Shown here: in pieces, positions 11,194-21,400 of the stretch
Layout of the letters: every line of letters begins with the position of its first letter
Numbering within the stretch: position 1 is the stretch's first letter
Assembly (NCBI GenBank): GCA_003013855.2
Contig: ML058484.1
Location: 12,780,215 to 12,844,214 of the forward strand
From: Liriodendron chinense
Lineage: Eukaryota > Streptophyta > Magnoliopsida > Magnoliales > Magnoliaceae
DNA length: 64,000 bases
Reading direction: 5' to 3'
Position numbers and translations under genes: made by a program
Notes under the pieces: generated by a model
What the model was told of the DNA's origin: nothing
Databases searched by the model: none
The model's input: only the letters and a program-made list of their open reading frames with translations

Positions 11194-12232
11194 GCCTGTT
11201 TGGATTCATGAGAAAGGAAATGGTGTTTCTTGGGAAACCTCATTTCCAAAAAATTGTTTTCCTTATTTGCTTTGTAACAAGATTTTCATAAAAATTTAAG
11301 ATTTTTTTTTTTTCAAGTTTGTTGTTTGGCAAAACAAAAAAACATTCTTGATTTTTTTAAGTAGTTGCAATCATGTGTCGAGTTAGCACATGTGGCTTAT
11401 GTGAGATGCTTAGAGATGAACAATGACATATGGCATGCACGGCATATGTGAGAACTTGAAGCTGAATTGTGGCACGTGTGGTACATGTGAGGGACTCAAA
11501 GTTGAATGATGGCACATGTGGCACAAGACATGCATTGACACATTTGACATGTGGGCTCTAAAGCTATATGACAGTACTTCTGCACATTGACACGATTGCA
11601 TATTTGAAGATTGAAGATGGATAATGGAACTGTGGCACATTGGCATATGTGGGGTGCTTTGCACATGTAGGGCACTAAAGCTATATGATAGTACTTCTGC
11701 ACATTGGCACCATTTGCACATCGCATATTTGAGGATTGAAGATGGGCAATGACACGGCACAATGACACATGTGGGGCACAAGTAAGATGAATGGTGGTAC
11801 ACCGTACATGTGCCAAAAATAACACTTGTAGGGTGCAAGAGAAGATGGATGGTGACATCCGTGGGGCTCTTTACACATGTGGGGCACAATAGAAGATGGA
11901 TTGCAGCACGTGTGACATATTGGCACATGTGTAGCATGACCAAAGATGGACAATGTCTCCTTTGGCACATTGGCACATGTGGCACACATGAGGTGATTGA
12001 ATATGAATAGTGGCGCATTTGGGCTTTAACCATTGAGAAACACATTTTGCTTTCATTATAGGAAAATGCATTTCTTAGGGGAGGAGGTTTCCAACAAATA
12101 TAAAAAGTGGAAATTGGTGTTTTTGACGGTTTCCTACTAAGAAAGGCTTAACAAACAAAGGAAAGTGAGTTTTATGGAAAGCTTCATTTCCTTTCCCATA
12201 CTTTCCCATAGTTTTATGAATCCAAACAGGGC
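11194..12232. mobile_element. TIR element carrying the CACATGTG minisatellite
   Basis: GCCTGTTTGGATTCATGAGA at the left and TTATGAATCCAAACAGGGC at the right are inverted repeats, with subterminal GGAAATGGTGTTTC / CTTCATTTCCTTTCCC. The ends resemble hAT-type MITE termini. The flanks CCTAAA and CTTAAA look like a slightly changed target duplication. A paralogous segment at about 10880-11044 runs through this site without the insert. Confidence 0.65.
11385..12010 (-). repeat. CACATGTG minisatellite, copy 2 (inverted)
   Basis: The same unit type as 6185-6640, read on the minus strand: CACATGTGCCA, ATCCATCTTC, CACATGTGTAAAGAG, with about 70-85 bp spacing. A 211-codon minus-strand frame spans it but is repetitive Cys/His/Pro-rich translation with no family resemblance. 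It lies inside the TIR element 11194-12232. Confidence 0.75.
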
Positions 12233-14110
12233 CTTAAAAGAATTGCAATGAGAACAAACAAAGGATGGTAAATATGATAGGTGTAAAATAGAGGAAAAAG
12301 AACTATTATTATAATAAAGTCATGCGCAATGTAGAAATCTACGGCCATAAATCCATTTTTTTGCGACCAATCATCAACTCTTCGATGCTCTCTAGATTGG
12401 TGATGGTCAATAAAAAGGGGAAAATTGACATGATAATGCGGTGTGTGAGGGGCGAAAATTCAATTTCACTTGTGAAAATTCAATTTCTACCCTACATGGC
12501 AAACTCATCATTGATACTTAGGTGGGGGCTCGGCGTTGACAACTCAACAAAATGTTTAGATTTATACTCGTTGTTTTGGTCAAACGAGTTTCTAGAAGCT
12601 AATCTAAGGCCCTCTAATGGCTAGAATCCTTGGGAGAAGTAGGCCTTAATGATCTTTCCCGATCAAATGTCTTCAGTGACATTATGGTTAGGTGAGGTGT
12701 CTACACCTAACCATTTACCAATGGATAGGATCATCCAATCAAAGTGACTTTTATAAGAATTAGCAATCAGAGGTGGGCCCAACACCATGGAAGTTTCATA
12801 TCAGTGATTAGATCTTCTATGCCTTAATTGATACGAACAATTCATTTTACTAGCCATTGATTGAATACTTAGGATAAATCATAGTGATTTTTGTGTGGGA
12901 ATATTTACTTAAACATGAGCACCACATGATGGATGGTCCAAGCGAGTGATTAGACATCTACTAAAATCAATATGAGCCATTCGTCTTAAACATCAATTGG
13001 ATGGCTTGGATCACATGATTAAAGTGACTTTTAAGAAGAACTAGCTAATGGATTTTAATATTACAAACAGTGAAAGTTATAAAGTTTTTTTTAATTTAAA
13101 AAAACCCAATTTTAATAACTATAAGATCCTGTCTAGATCAGCCCATCTTTCTAGAAAAACACAAAAATCTTGTTTCGAATTCAACACCTGGAGTGAAAAA
13201 ATCTCTCTCTCTCTCTTTCTCTCTGTGGTGACACCTAGAGGAGGTTTGGGCGTCAAGCCTCTTTGACTGGAATTTTATAATCTCAACCACACAATGTAAA
13301 CTGAGCATTGGCCCATACGGCCCACAAACAAGTGCACAAGATTTTCACCGTGATTGAATACATAGCCCGTCTCATGATCCTTATCATTGAAATCGCAAAC
13401 AATTCAAAGATTGACAATGAAGATGGGTGTAGCCCAAATGCAGCCTACATCACAAAATCCCCCAGATTTGCAGATCTGGTCCACTTATCTTGGGGCCTTT
13501 CTCAGTTGGTTACGATCATCCTATGGAGATTTTTTAGGCATGGTCCACGGAATTCAATAGACCAATGGCTTGGATTACTAAATCAATGCTGCTCTTGTTG
13601 GAACTTCAAAACTATACCATATAACAGGATTTCTAACAAGTTTGAGCCAAAGGAAAAGAGATGAATGTTCACATGCAACATCGCATGTCAAACTTCATAC
13701 ACGACTTTTTTCATTTTCCACCAAGTGTTCGATGGAATATCTGGAGCCGTGATGTGGGGTGGGCCATATGATAAAGATCACATTGATTGTCAGGATTCAT
13801 GATAAAATAAAGATCACCTAAAGAGTTGAAAACTCCACTCATTAGGTCAGACACGAGCATTAAGTCAGACCATCGGTTCCTCGTTGAAAAAGGTGGTTTC
13901 AGGGACATAATAGCTGCCGCAAGCCTTTTTAAAATTTTCACACCCTTGCCTCTTTTTTCTTTCTCCCTTAAATGCTCACATCCAAGTTCCAACTAAGGCC
14001 TGGCAATGGGTTGGGTTTGGGGCTAGATAGTGAACTGGTGTGAGCTCTTCGGCCAGCCCTGATCAAAATTTTGATTTTGATGGGCCCAGGTTCAACTCAT
14101 TGTCTGACTT
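12233..14110. other. Intergenic; unassigned, with CT microsatellite
   Basis: The first 65 bp continue copy 2 of the tandem segment at 11095. AAAGTGACTTTTA-containing sequence is repeated near 12740 and 13020. A CT-rich tract lies at 13202-13223. A 118-codon frame at 13308-13664 has no recognisable domain. Confidence 0.35.
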
Positions 14111-14245
14111 GGAGCATTTGGCATCTCTACAAATAAGGGCTCATTGACTTATTTCTAAAAAAAAAAAAAAATGTTTTAAACCGTTTGATAAAAATCTAAT
14201 TGAGGAGCTTATTTGTTTAGAAAGTAGTAAATAAGCTCTAATTTT

Positions 14246-14365
14246 ATATCCTTGCCTTAGTAGTAGACTCTCAGGAATTTCAACACTAGGCCTGGGTTGA
14301 GCCTCATACATGGTGAAATCCCACTTCGGCATGAGTGTAGGGTGTGTGTAATAATAATAATAATA
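14246..14365 (+). mobile_element. tRNA-derived SINE, 120 bp
   Basis: The exact 13-bp duplication AAGCTCTAATTTT flanks it (14233-14245 and 14366-14378). Box A-like CTTAGTAGTAGACTC and box B-like CTGGGTTGAGCCTC are followed by GTGTAGGGTGTGTG and an (ATA)n tail. It is inserted in the left arm of the TIR element 14111-16023. Confidence 0.85.
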
Positions 14366-14526
14366 AAGCTCTAATTTTGTAAGTTGGGGAGGGTTAATTT
14401 TTGAAAAAGAGTTTATTTGGCTTAAGCTGGTAGACATTCTTTGCTAGTTCTTTGATAAATTTGTTTATAAACTTTCCAAATAATTTCCATCTTACACTCT
14501 TCTCTTATCTTTACAATGTCTCCTAA

Positions 14527-15785
14527 GTTAGGCCCACATGATGAACAACGACTATCGTAGGTGGGGTCCCACATGATGAATGGTCCACATCAAGGGTGGG
14601 CCCACATAATGCATGGTCACATCAAATGTGAGCCCCACATGATGGATGACCCGCATCATAGTGTGGCCCCATATGATGGACAATCCACATCAAGTAGGCC
14701 CTACCTGATGGATGGTCCACATCAAAGGTGGGACCCACATGATCGATGGTGGACATTGAATGTGGGACCACATGATGGAGGTAGGCCCACATGATGAATG
14801 ACCCATATTAAAGGTTAGGCCCCACATGCTGGACGATACCCCTAACAAAGGAGGGACCTACATGATGGATGGTGGGCATCAAAGGTGGGTCCCACATGAT
14901 GGATGGCTTGGATCAAAATATGGCCTCGCATGATGGACTATCCACATCAAGTGGGCCCCACATGATAGATTGTCCACAACAAAGGTGGGGCCACACAATG
15001 GATGGTGGACATCAAAGGTGGGTCCCTCATGATGAACTATCCATATTGAATGTGGGGCCCCATATGATGCATGATCCACATCAAGGTGGGCCACATAATG
15101 AACGGTTCACATGAAAGGTGGGCCCCACATAATGGATGGCTTGCATCAGTGTGGCTCCACATGACAGAACATCCAAATCAAGAGGGCCCCATTTGATGGG
15201 TGGTCCACATCAAAGGTGGGACCCACATGATGGATGATGGTCATTGAAGGTGGGCCCACATGATGAACAACCCATACTAAAGGTGGGGCCCCACACATTT
15301 AATGGTCCACACCAAGGTGGGCCCACATAATGGACAGAGTGGGCTTCATATTAAGGATGGACCGGAACAAAGTGTAGCCCCTCAAAATGGACGATCCACA
15401 TCAAGTGGGCCCCACCTAATGGACGGTCCACATCCAATGTCTTGCATGATGGATGACCCATATCCAAAGTGGGCTACATGATGGATGATCCACATAGAAG
15501 GTGTGCTCCACACGATGAATGGTAGATATCAAAAGTAGGCCCCACATGATGGACAATCCACTTTGAATGTAGGGCCCACACTATGGACACATCAAATGTC
15601 GACTCCAATTGATGGGTAACATTGAAGGGCCCCACATAAAGGACAATTAGCATTGATAGTGGGCCCCATATATGAATGGTCCACATCCAAGACGGGCCTT
15701 GAAAGATGGATGCCCACTTTAAAGGTTTGCTCACACGATGGACGGTCCACATCAAAGGTGGGCATGGTTCATTTATGGTGAGATC
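14527..15785 (+). repeat. Degenerate 36-40 bp minisatellite (GGTGGGCCCCACATGATGGA)
   Basis: About 30 units of the type AAAGGTGGGCCCCACATGAT followed by GGATGGTCCACATC run without interruption for 1.26 kb. Units differ by substitutions and by alternation of GGTCCACATC, GGTGGACATC and GACCCATA. The open frames across it are repeat translations. Confidence 0.85.
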
Positions 15786-16074
15786 CACCAAAACAACCAT
15801 TTGGATTGCTTTTATAATTGAGCTTTTGTAATATTTAAAAATGACATCAACTACCCCAAAAAAAAAAGCTCTTACTTAAATGTGTTGTCAAACATGCTTA
15901 TTTCAAATAATAGCTTTTTCGATTTAAAAAAATGATTTTACCAGGTGAACTTACTTAAAATAAGATCCAGAACTTATTAGAGTAGTTCTTATTGACTTAG
16001 AGTAGAGATGCCAAACGGGCCTCAGATTCAGTAGTGACCCCTCCCGTACTCATTTTGGTGCTAGAAAAAGCTCA

Positions 16075-16448
16075 ATGGGCCCATCATGATTTCTTTTATC
16101 CACGCTGTCCATTCATTTTGCCAGCCCATTTTAGGACATGAGCCAAAAAATGAGCCATATCTAAATCTCAGCACACCACACCATTGGAAACAGTGATTAT
16201 TGAATGCAGCCGCAAAAGTTTTGGATCAAGCTGATATTTGTGTTTTCCCTTCGTCCAGATATTAGTGACCTAATCAACAGGTTGTATATTACAGTGGGCC
16301 CTAAGAAGTTTTTAATGGCAGGTGTTCAATCATCACGGTTTCCTGTGGTGTTCCACCTTAGGTTTGGATCTGCTTCATTTTTGGGCTCATGCCCTAACAG
16401 AATGGATGGACAGTGTGGATAAAACACAAATTATGGTGGGCCCCACAG
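16075..16448. mobile_element. GTGGGCCC foldback family, compact copy
   Basis: The left end TGGGCCCATCATGATTTC and right end TTATGGTGGGCCCCA carry the mirrored TATCCACGCTGTCCATTC and GATGGACAGTGTGGATAAAA. The central spacer is shortened relative to other copies. Confidence 0.65.
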
Positions 16449-17246
16449 TTTTTTCAACACCGGAAAGCACCTAAGGGTGAGGTGGGTAACAGAGGGGTTA
16501 AATGTGAGTGTGACATCCACCCCGTCAACTAGGTTGGCCCCACCATGAGGATCACTTCATGCAAATTCCAGTCATAAGGGGAATACTGTATAGCCAGTGT
16601 TGAAAAAAAATACTAGTGTGGTTCACCTGATGAGTGGATGGAACTGGTTTTTGCACAAGGTGATTTTCATGGTGGGACAAACCTATTGCAAGCTATCTAC
16701 TGAACGGTAACTTTTGTCCAATAAATTGAATGTGAGCATTTCTGCATCTTAATTTCTTTTTCATTTTTTAAATAATAATTATGTAAGGAGATGGTTCTTG
16801 TGTACCAATCAGGCCATCCACATGGAAGGGCATTACATAGTTTGGGTTATTTTCAGTGATCTGAACCATTTATCTTATAAGCTACACATATGATGGCAAT
16901 CACCTTGAAAATTCTCTTCGTTTGGAAGATCCAAAACTTTTGATTAATGACCCACATCCAGAGCTCTCCCACTGAAAGCAGATTAAAGTCCTACATGGCT
17001 AGCAATCATGGGTCAAGATTCTCACAGGCATGCACAAGGCAGCTCATTACACTTCACACATCTACCGGCATAGCACATCGGTGAGAGATCCAATCCATTC
17101 ATCAGATTGGTACACTCGTCATGTGGGCCACAATTTATGAAACATACACAGCTGAAAAAAACACATTTGCTGAATAGTTTTTCCCTGTCCAAATCTTCTA
17201 AAGTCGGGCCCACCTGCTGAATGGACCAGATTTATTTTCACTCAAA
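16449..17246. other. Intergenic; worn foldback debris
   Basis: GGTTCACCTGATGAGTGGA, CATGTGGGCCACA and CGGGCCCACCTGCTGAATGG words occur without clear pairing. No coding sequence was recognised. Confidence 0.3.
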
Positions 17247-17718
17247 TGTTAAAACTCGTATGATTTGACTCGAAACTTGGCCTGAATCAAATTGAAGTTA
17301 CATCAAGCTGAGTGACTGCAAAACTCACTACTTCAATTGTCTTGGTCAAGACTGGGGGAGACTCGTTGGGTTGGATCAACAACTCTAGTCTTCTCCACAC
17401 ACCATTCAGTGACCAGGCCTGAGTCACTCGCCAGTCAAATGGTTATTTAGAGAGGGAAAAAGAAGAAGAGGAATTCATGGAGTTTGTGAACCCATGACCT
17501 CTGGTTGGAACCGATGAAGTTCTGCCACTAAACTACCATGTTTGTTTATATACTAGTAGGCTTTTAATTATTTGTGCTCTATCAACTATTTCAAGTATCT
17601 ATAATTTTTTTATTTTAAATATCAACTCGAGTCAACTTAAAACTTGCCCTGAGTCTTGGAGTCAACCCAACTGGGCTGAACACCGAGTTGAGTTAGAATC
17701 GAGTTTTTGAGTTTTTAA
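17247..17718. mobile_element. Degenerate Mutator-like foldback with GAGTxAACTCGA words
   Basis: The left side AAAACTCGTATGATTTGACTC and the right side GAGTTAGAATCGAGTTTTTG are imperfect inverted repeats. The arms are made of GAGTTGACT-like words, as in other Mutator-type foldbacks here. No target duplication was found. Confidence 0.4.
17455..17560 (-). mobile_element. tRNA-derived SINE fragment
   Basis: On the minus strand GTAGTTTAGTGGCAGAAC is box A-like and GGTCATGGGTTCACAAACTCC box B-like, spaced about 35 bp apart, followed by GA-rich sequence. It lies inside a larger GAGTCAACTCGAG-type inverted repeat (about 17247-17718). Confidence 0.55.
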
Positions 17719-18113
17719 ACTATGCATGCAAGAACATGTAGTCAAGTGCTACATCTAATGAATGTGGGCTTAGTAAAGCTCCTAAACATATGGTTTCTTC
17801 TACCAATGGATAAAACAAACCCTTGATATCTAGAAGATCCAAGCAACAAAATTCCTGGACCTTCAATGTACATGTGGCCCACCTGACGAATGGAGTCGAC
17901 CTGATTTTTTGCCAGACATGCGTACCCAACAAGGCCCACCTGATGGGTGGGCTTCGATATTGCACACAGGTAGCATGAGCTTGCGGCAAAAACTCAGCTT
18001 CTGGATATTCTCTATCCAACAGTTACATTTTCTTCTTGCAATTTCTTTCTTGCAGATTTATAACAAATGAATGCAATTAGTGTTTAAGATAATTAAAGCC
18101 CAAAAACTGCATT

Positions 18114-18410
18114 TTAATTTGTACTGCGTATGATACCTTCTAAGAGATGCTCGATTCTGTATTTCATGATGGGCTGACCATGCTGGGTCCTCTTGAACAT
18201 CTTCCCTCTCAGCTCCTTTCGCCGCACTTCGGCCTTTTCTCTCTCTTCCCTCTTTGCTTGAATGATGGCTTCTCTTTCCACCCTTGCCTTCTCTTCCTCC
18301 TCGTGCTTCTTCTCATACTCTTTTCGCAAGCTCTGCAGACTGTTCTTGTTATTTTTCTGCTTCTTTATCACCATTTTTCTATCATTTCGAGCTTCATTAC
18401 TTTTGCCACC
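18114..18410 (-). CDS. FYV7: FYV7-like exon 3 (C-terminal exon with stop)
   Basis: The acceptor CTGTGACAG ends at 18411. The exon reads GGKSNEARNDRKMVIKK and continues through a charged helical region (residues about 120-165 of the protein) to GKMFKRTQHGQPIMKYRIEHLLEG and TAA at 18116-18114. The GQPxMKxRIExLL box is the C-terminal signature shared by plant, fungal and animal members. Near the end the sequence AAG-GTATCA could be read as another donor; splicing there would replace only the last few residues, so I keep the in-frame stop. Confidence 0.78.
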   Translation of the reverse strand, partial: GGKSNEARNDRKMVIKKQKNNKNSLQSLRKEYEKKHEEEEKARVEREAIIQAKREEREKAEVRRKELRGKMFKRTQHGQPIMKYRIEHLLEGIIRSTN

Positions 18411-21400
18411 CTGTCACAGTATTCCGGAATGAGTTGTAATGGTCTACTTTCATTGAAAGGCTAGGATCATCGAGTACAAGATAGTAAACCTACAAAACAT
18501 GCATGTAGAGGAAGGAAATGATTCTCCACATGCGTTGTTTCTCCCCATCTGTATGCAGTTGAAAAAACCTATAAAACATGCATGCACATGAGATACATGG
18601 ATGATCATGCATTCTTCCCATGGCCGCATGCAAAAAAGTGCACTTGTTTGTAATTTATTAATGAAAAAAGGGAAAAAAAAGAAGAGAGATGCTCCAGTCC
18701 TCTAAGAGCACTATTAGTTACAGTGCTCCTAGTTACATCGGCCACTTGGACAGTCCGATTCATTGATCCAGACCATTCATTAAGTCCAGCATGCATTTCA
18801 TGGGCTACAATGCAGACACCACACCTACCCAACAAGTATTAACCATTGATCAATGGCCTATAATATGAACAGTCACAATTGCGTGACAAAAAAAGTCTAA
18901 AATCAACAATTTGATCCATCTATTTGTTAGGGCCCATCATGGACTGCTTATTGACTCTTCAAGGATAGAATCACTTCTGTTAGGCAATTGAAGCCATCCC
19001 ATTCATAGCTTGGAAAAAAGATGGCTATAGAAAATAAAGCCACAAGGTTGGATTAGATCACCCCATCAGTGTGATTTTTGCAAAGCATTCCATGAAATGT
19101 GTTCTAGAGTTAATAGACAGTTCAGATCAATCGATTGGGATGCCCATGTGGACCAATGCAACTAAGAGAGCACTAGAGCATTGTACAAGACAAAGCTCGA
19201 TAATTTTTGTTGACATGGAAAACACACATGATTTCTCTCCTTGCTCTTTCCTCCACAAATGGTCAGGTGTAAAATACCCCCAGAGACAATGGTGTTGAGT
19301 TCAGAGCTACACGATCTTTGTTGAATGGCTGTGATAATCTCTCACACTGCGTTTCAACGTGAACATTTCACACCCAATTATTCTGCTTTCAATCTTGCTG
19401 AACAGTTGAGTGCAAGTTTCTTTTTGCTGCCCAATATAACCTAAAAGGCAGGGCGGCTCATGAACCTTGCTGAATGCTTGATCATTTCCAGCATCTCCAC
19501 CACATATGGCATAATTACTAGGGCAGTAGGAACCATTGTTCTGATGGGCCAACAGATGGACCACAGTGACTTTGACATCCTGGCCATCAAAATGATGTAA
19601 CTTTCACCTATTATAAGCAGCACATCAATGCTCAGTTTTCTCAACCTCTATTTTCTCGTCACTAGTCAACAGGAAAGATAGATTATGTGATTTTTCTTTT
19701 TCCAGTTATGGCCTCTCAACATCATGACCCAAGAGATTGATGGTTACGATTGCCCTAGAACTGTGCTATGTGCATGGCTGGCATGTGCCATCCTCCGAGA
19801 AAACCTCCATACAGTAGTGAATACATCCATTCTCTAAACTAGAAACAAGCAAAAAAGCAATTGCACCTCTGTGTGATGTGCAGCAGTTGGAAGAATATTC
19901 TGCGACTCATTTTGTTGCTTCAGTGTCTTCTTGTACTTGTTTATACACTTGGCATTTTTGTAGAACTCCCTCTTCTTTTCTGAAATCCCAGAAATCTTAG
20001 TCATGACAATAATATAAAGTGGAAAAGTTAAAAATAAAATAGAATAAAATCTTACAAACCTTCCTAGTATCCTATGCACAAAGGGAGATTTGCTAATCCT
20101 ACATGCAAGTATAAAGCATCTCACCGACATGCCAACATGAGCCATTGTAGCAAACAGGTACAATACAAGATCCAAGCCATTCATCAGGTGAAACCCACCA
20201 TCTGGATTCCCTGGCCAGAAACCAGGCTGGTCCACTCATCATGTCAACCGCAATGTTTGAAACAAATAGATGGCTTAGAAAAATAGGTCATGCTTATTTT
20301 ATGCATCCATTGATTTCATATATTGTCGCCCACCTGATCAGTGAACAGGCCTAATTTTATGTCAGAGCATCTACATGGTGTGAACCACCAAATAGTCCGG
20401 TTAATCTTGCGTCTGCTTGCCGAATTGGCACACATGATGACATGTTGAAGTGGTCATAATGCATGGATTTAGCAAACTATCACAAGCATTCAAGCCAACA
20501 CAGTGCTTCAAGGATAATCCTACTAAAATAATAAGAGAGCATTATTTTGAATGGTAATATAACTTTTATTAAACCAAACCAACGGACAAAAACAATGAGG
20601 CTGCAGAAAGGGGATGGTAAGGAGCCAACCCTGGTCAGCAAACACAAAATTTCAATCCTAACTACCCAAGTAATCTTCCCTGCCCTCTCCCAAGAGAACG
20701 TATGGCCCTTAGCCCTTGCAAAATCCATCTCAGGAACGTAGATCTATTGTTAAAGAATGATTTTTTTTTTTTCTTTTTCTTTTTCACTCCCCATATAGAC
20801 AACAAGACTGCCCCAAGGAAAGACACCATAACTACCTGCTGATCTTCACTCTGTTCCAGCCCAGGGGAAAAAAAGAAATCATTCATCAAAGTAGGCATCA
20901 CTCAGCTCATTTCAAAGAGTTGAAGGAAATCACTCCAAATCTTCCTAGAAACCTCAAGAGTGGACAGATGATCTTTGATGCTTTTAAGGCACGTAATACA
21001 GACATTAGTTATCATCCTCCTCTTTCCCAAATTATTGAGCATAAGGGTAAGCCCCCGAAGGAAATCACTACTCAGACCCTTGAAGCTCCAACTATGACCC
21101 TTGGATAAGCAAGATGGAAGAATAACAGAATTTCTGAAAAGCACTCTATAAAAAGGATTTTACTGACAATAAATCTTAACTACCGACGAATTAAACTGAA
21201 ATATCACATGTTCACAGTGTAAGTATTCCAATCTGTTAATTACAGGACACATTATATGATCCTCAACCCAAAGATACACACAGTATGCCCGGGTTTTCAG
21301 TTTATAAAAACCATGGTTCAGCGAACCAGACCATTGGCCCATTCAGCCAAAGCTGGGATGGCCCATGGTCCAAAAATCTTCCTGATAGATGACATTTTTT

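Larger units (their letters stand above)
14111..16023. mobile_element. 1.9-kb TIR element carrying a minisatellite and a SINE
   Basis: GGAGCATTTGGCATCTCTAC and GTAGAGATGCCAAACGGGCC are inverted termini. The subterminal regions share AAATAAG, GACTTATTT and AAGCTC words in mirror orientation. The SINE 14246-14365 is inserted in the left arm. The core is the tandem array 14527-15785. No transposase was recognised. The ends resemble hAT-type non-autonomous elements. Confidence 0.65.

Noticed and set aside
11410..12045. 211-codon minus-strand open frame, the second longest in the window
   Set aside because: It is a translation of the CACATGTG minisatellite: repetitive Cys/His/Pro/Ser composition, overlapping long frames in other phases, no domain.
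14527..15785. Regularly spaced repeats resembling a CRISPR array
   Set aside because: The spacing is 36-40 bp with no unique spacers, and units degrade gradually: a eukaryotic minisatellite inside a TIR element.
19834..20235. A single 133-codon minus-strand gene around the FYV7-like exon 2
   Set aside because: Only 19867-19979 matches the family. The rest of the frame is intron sequence on both sides of clear splice sites.
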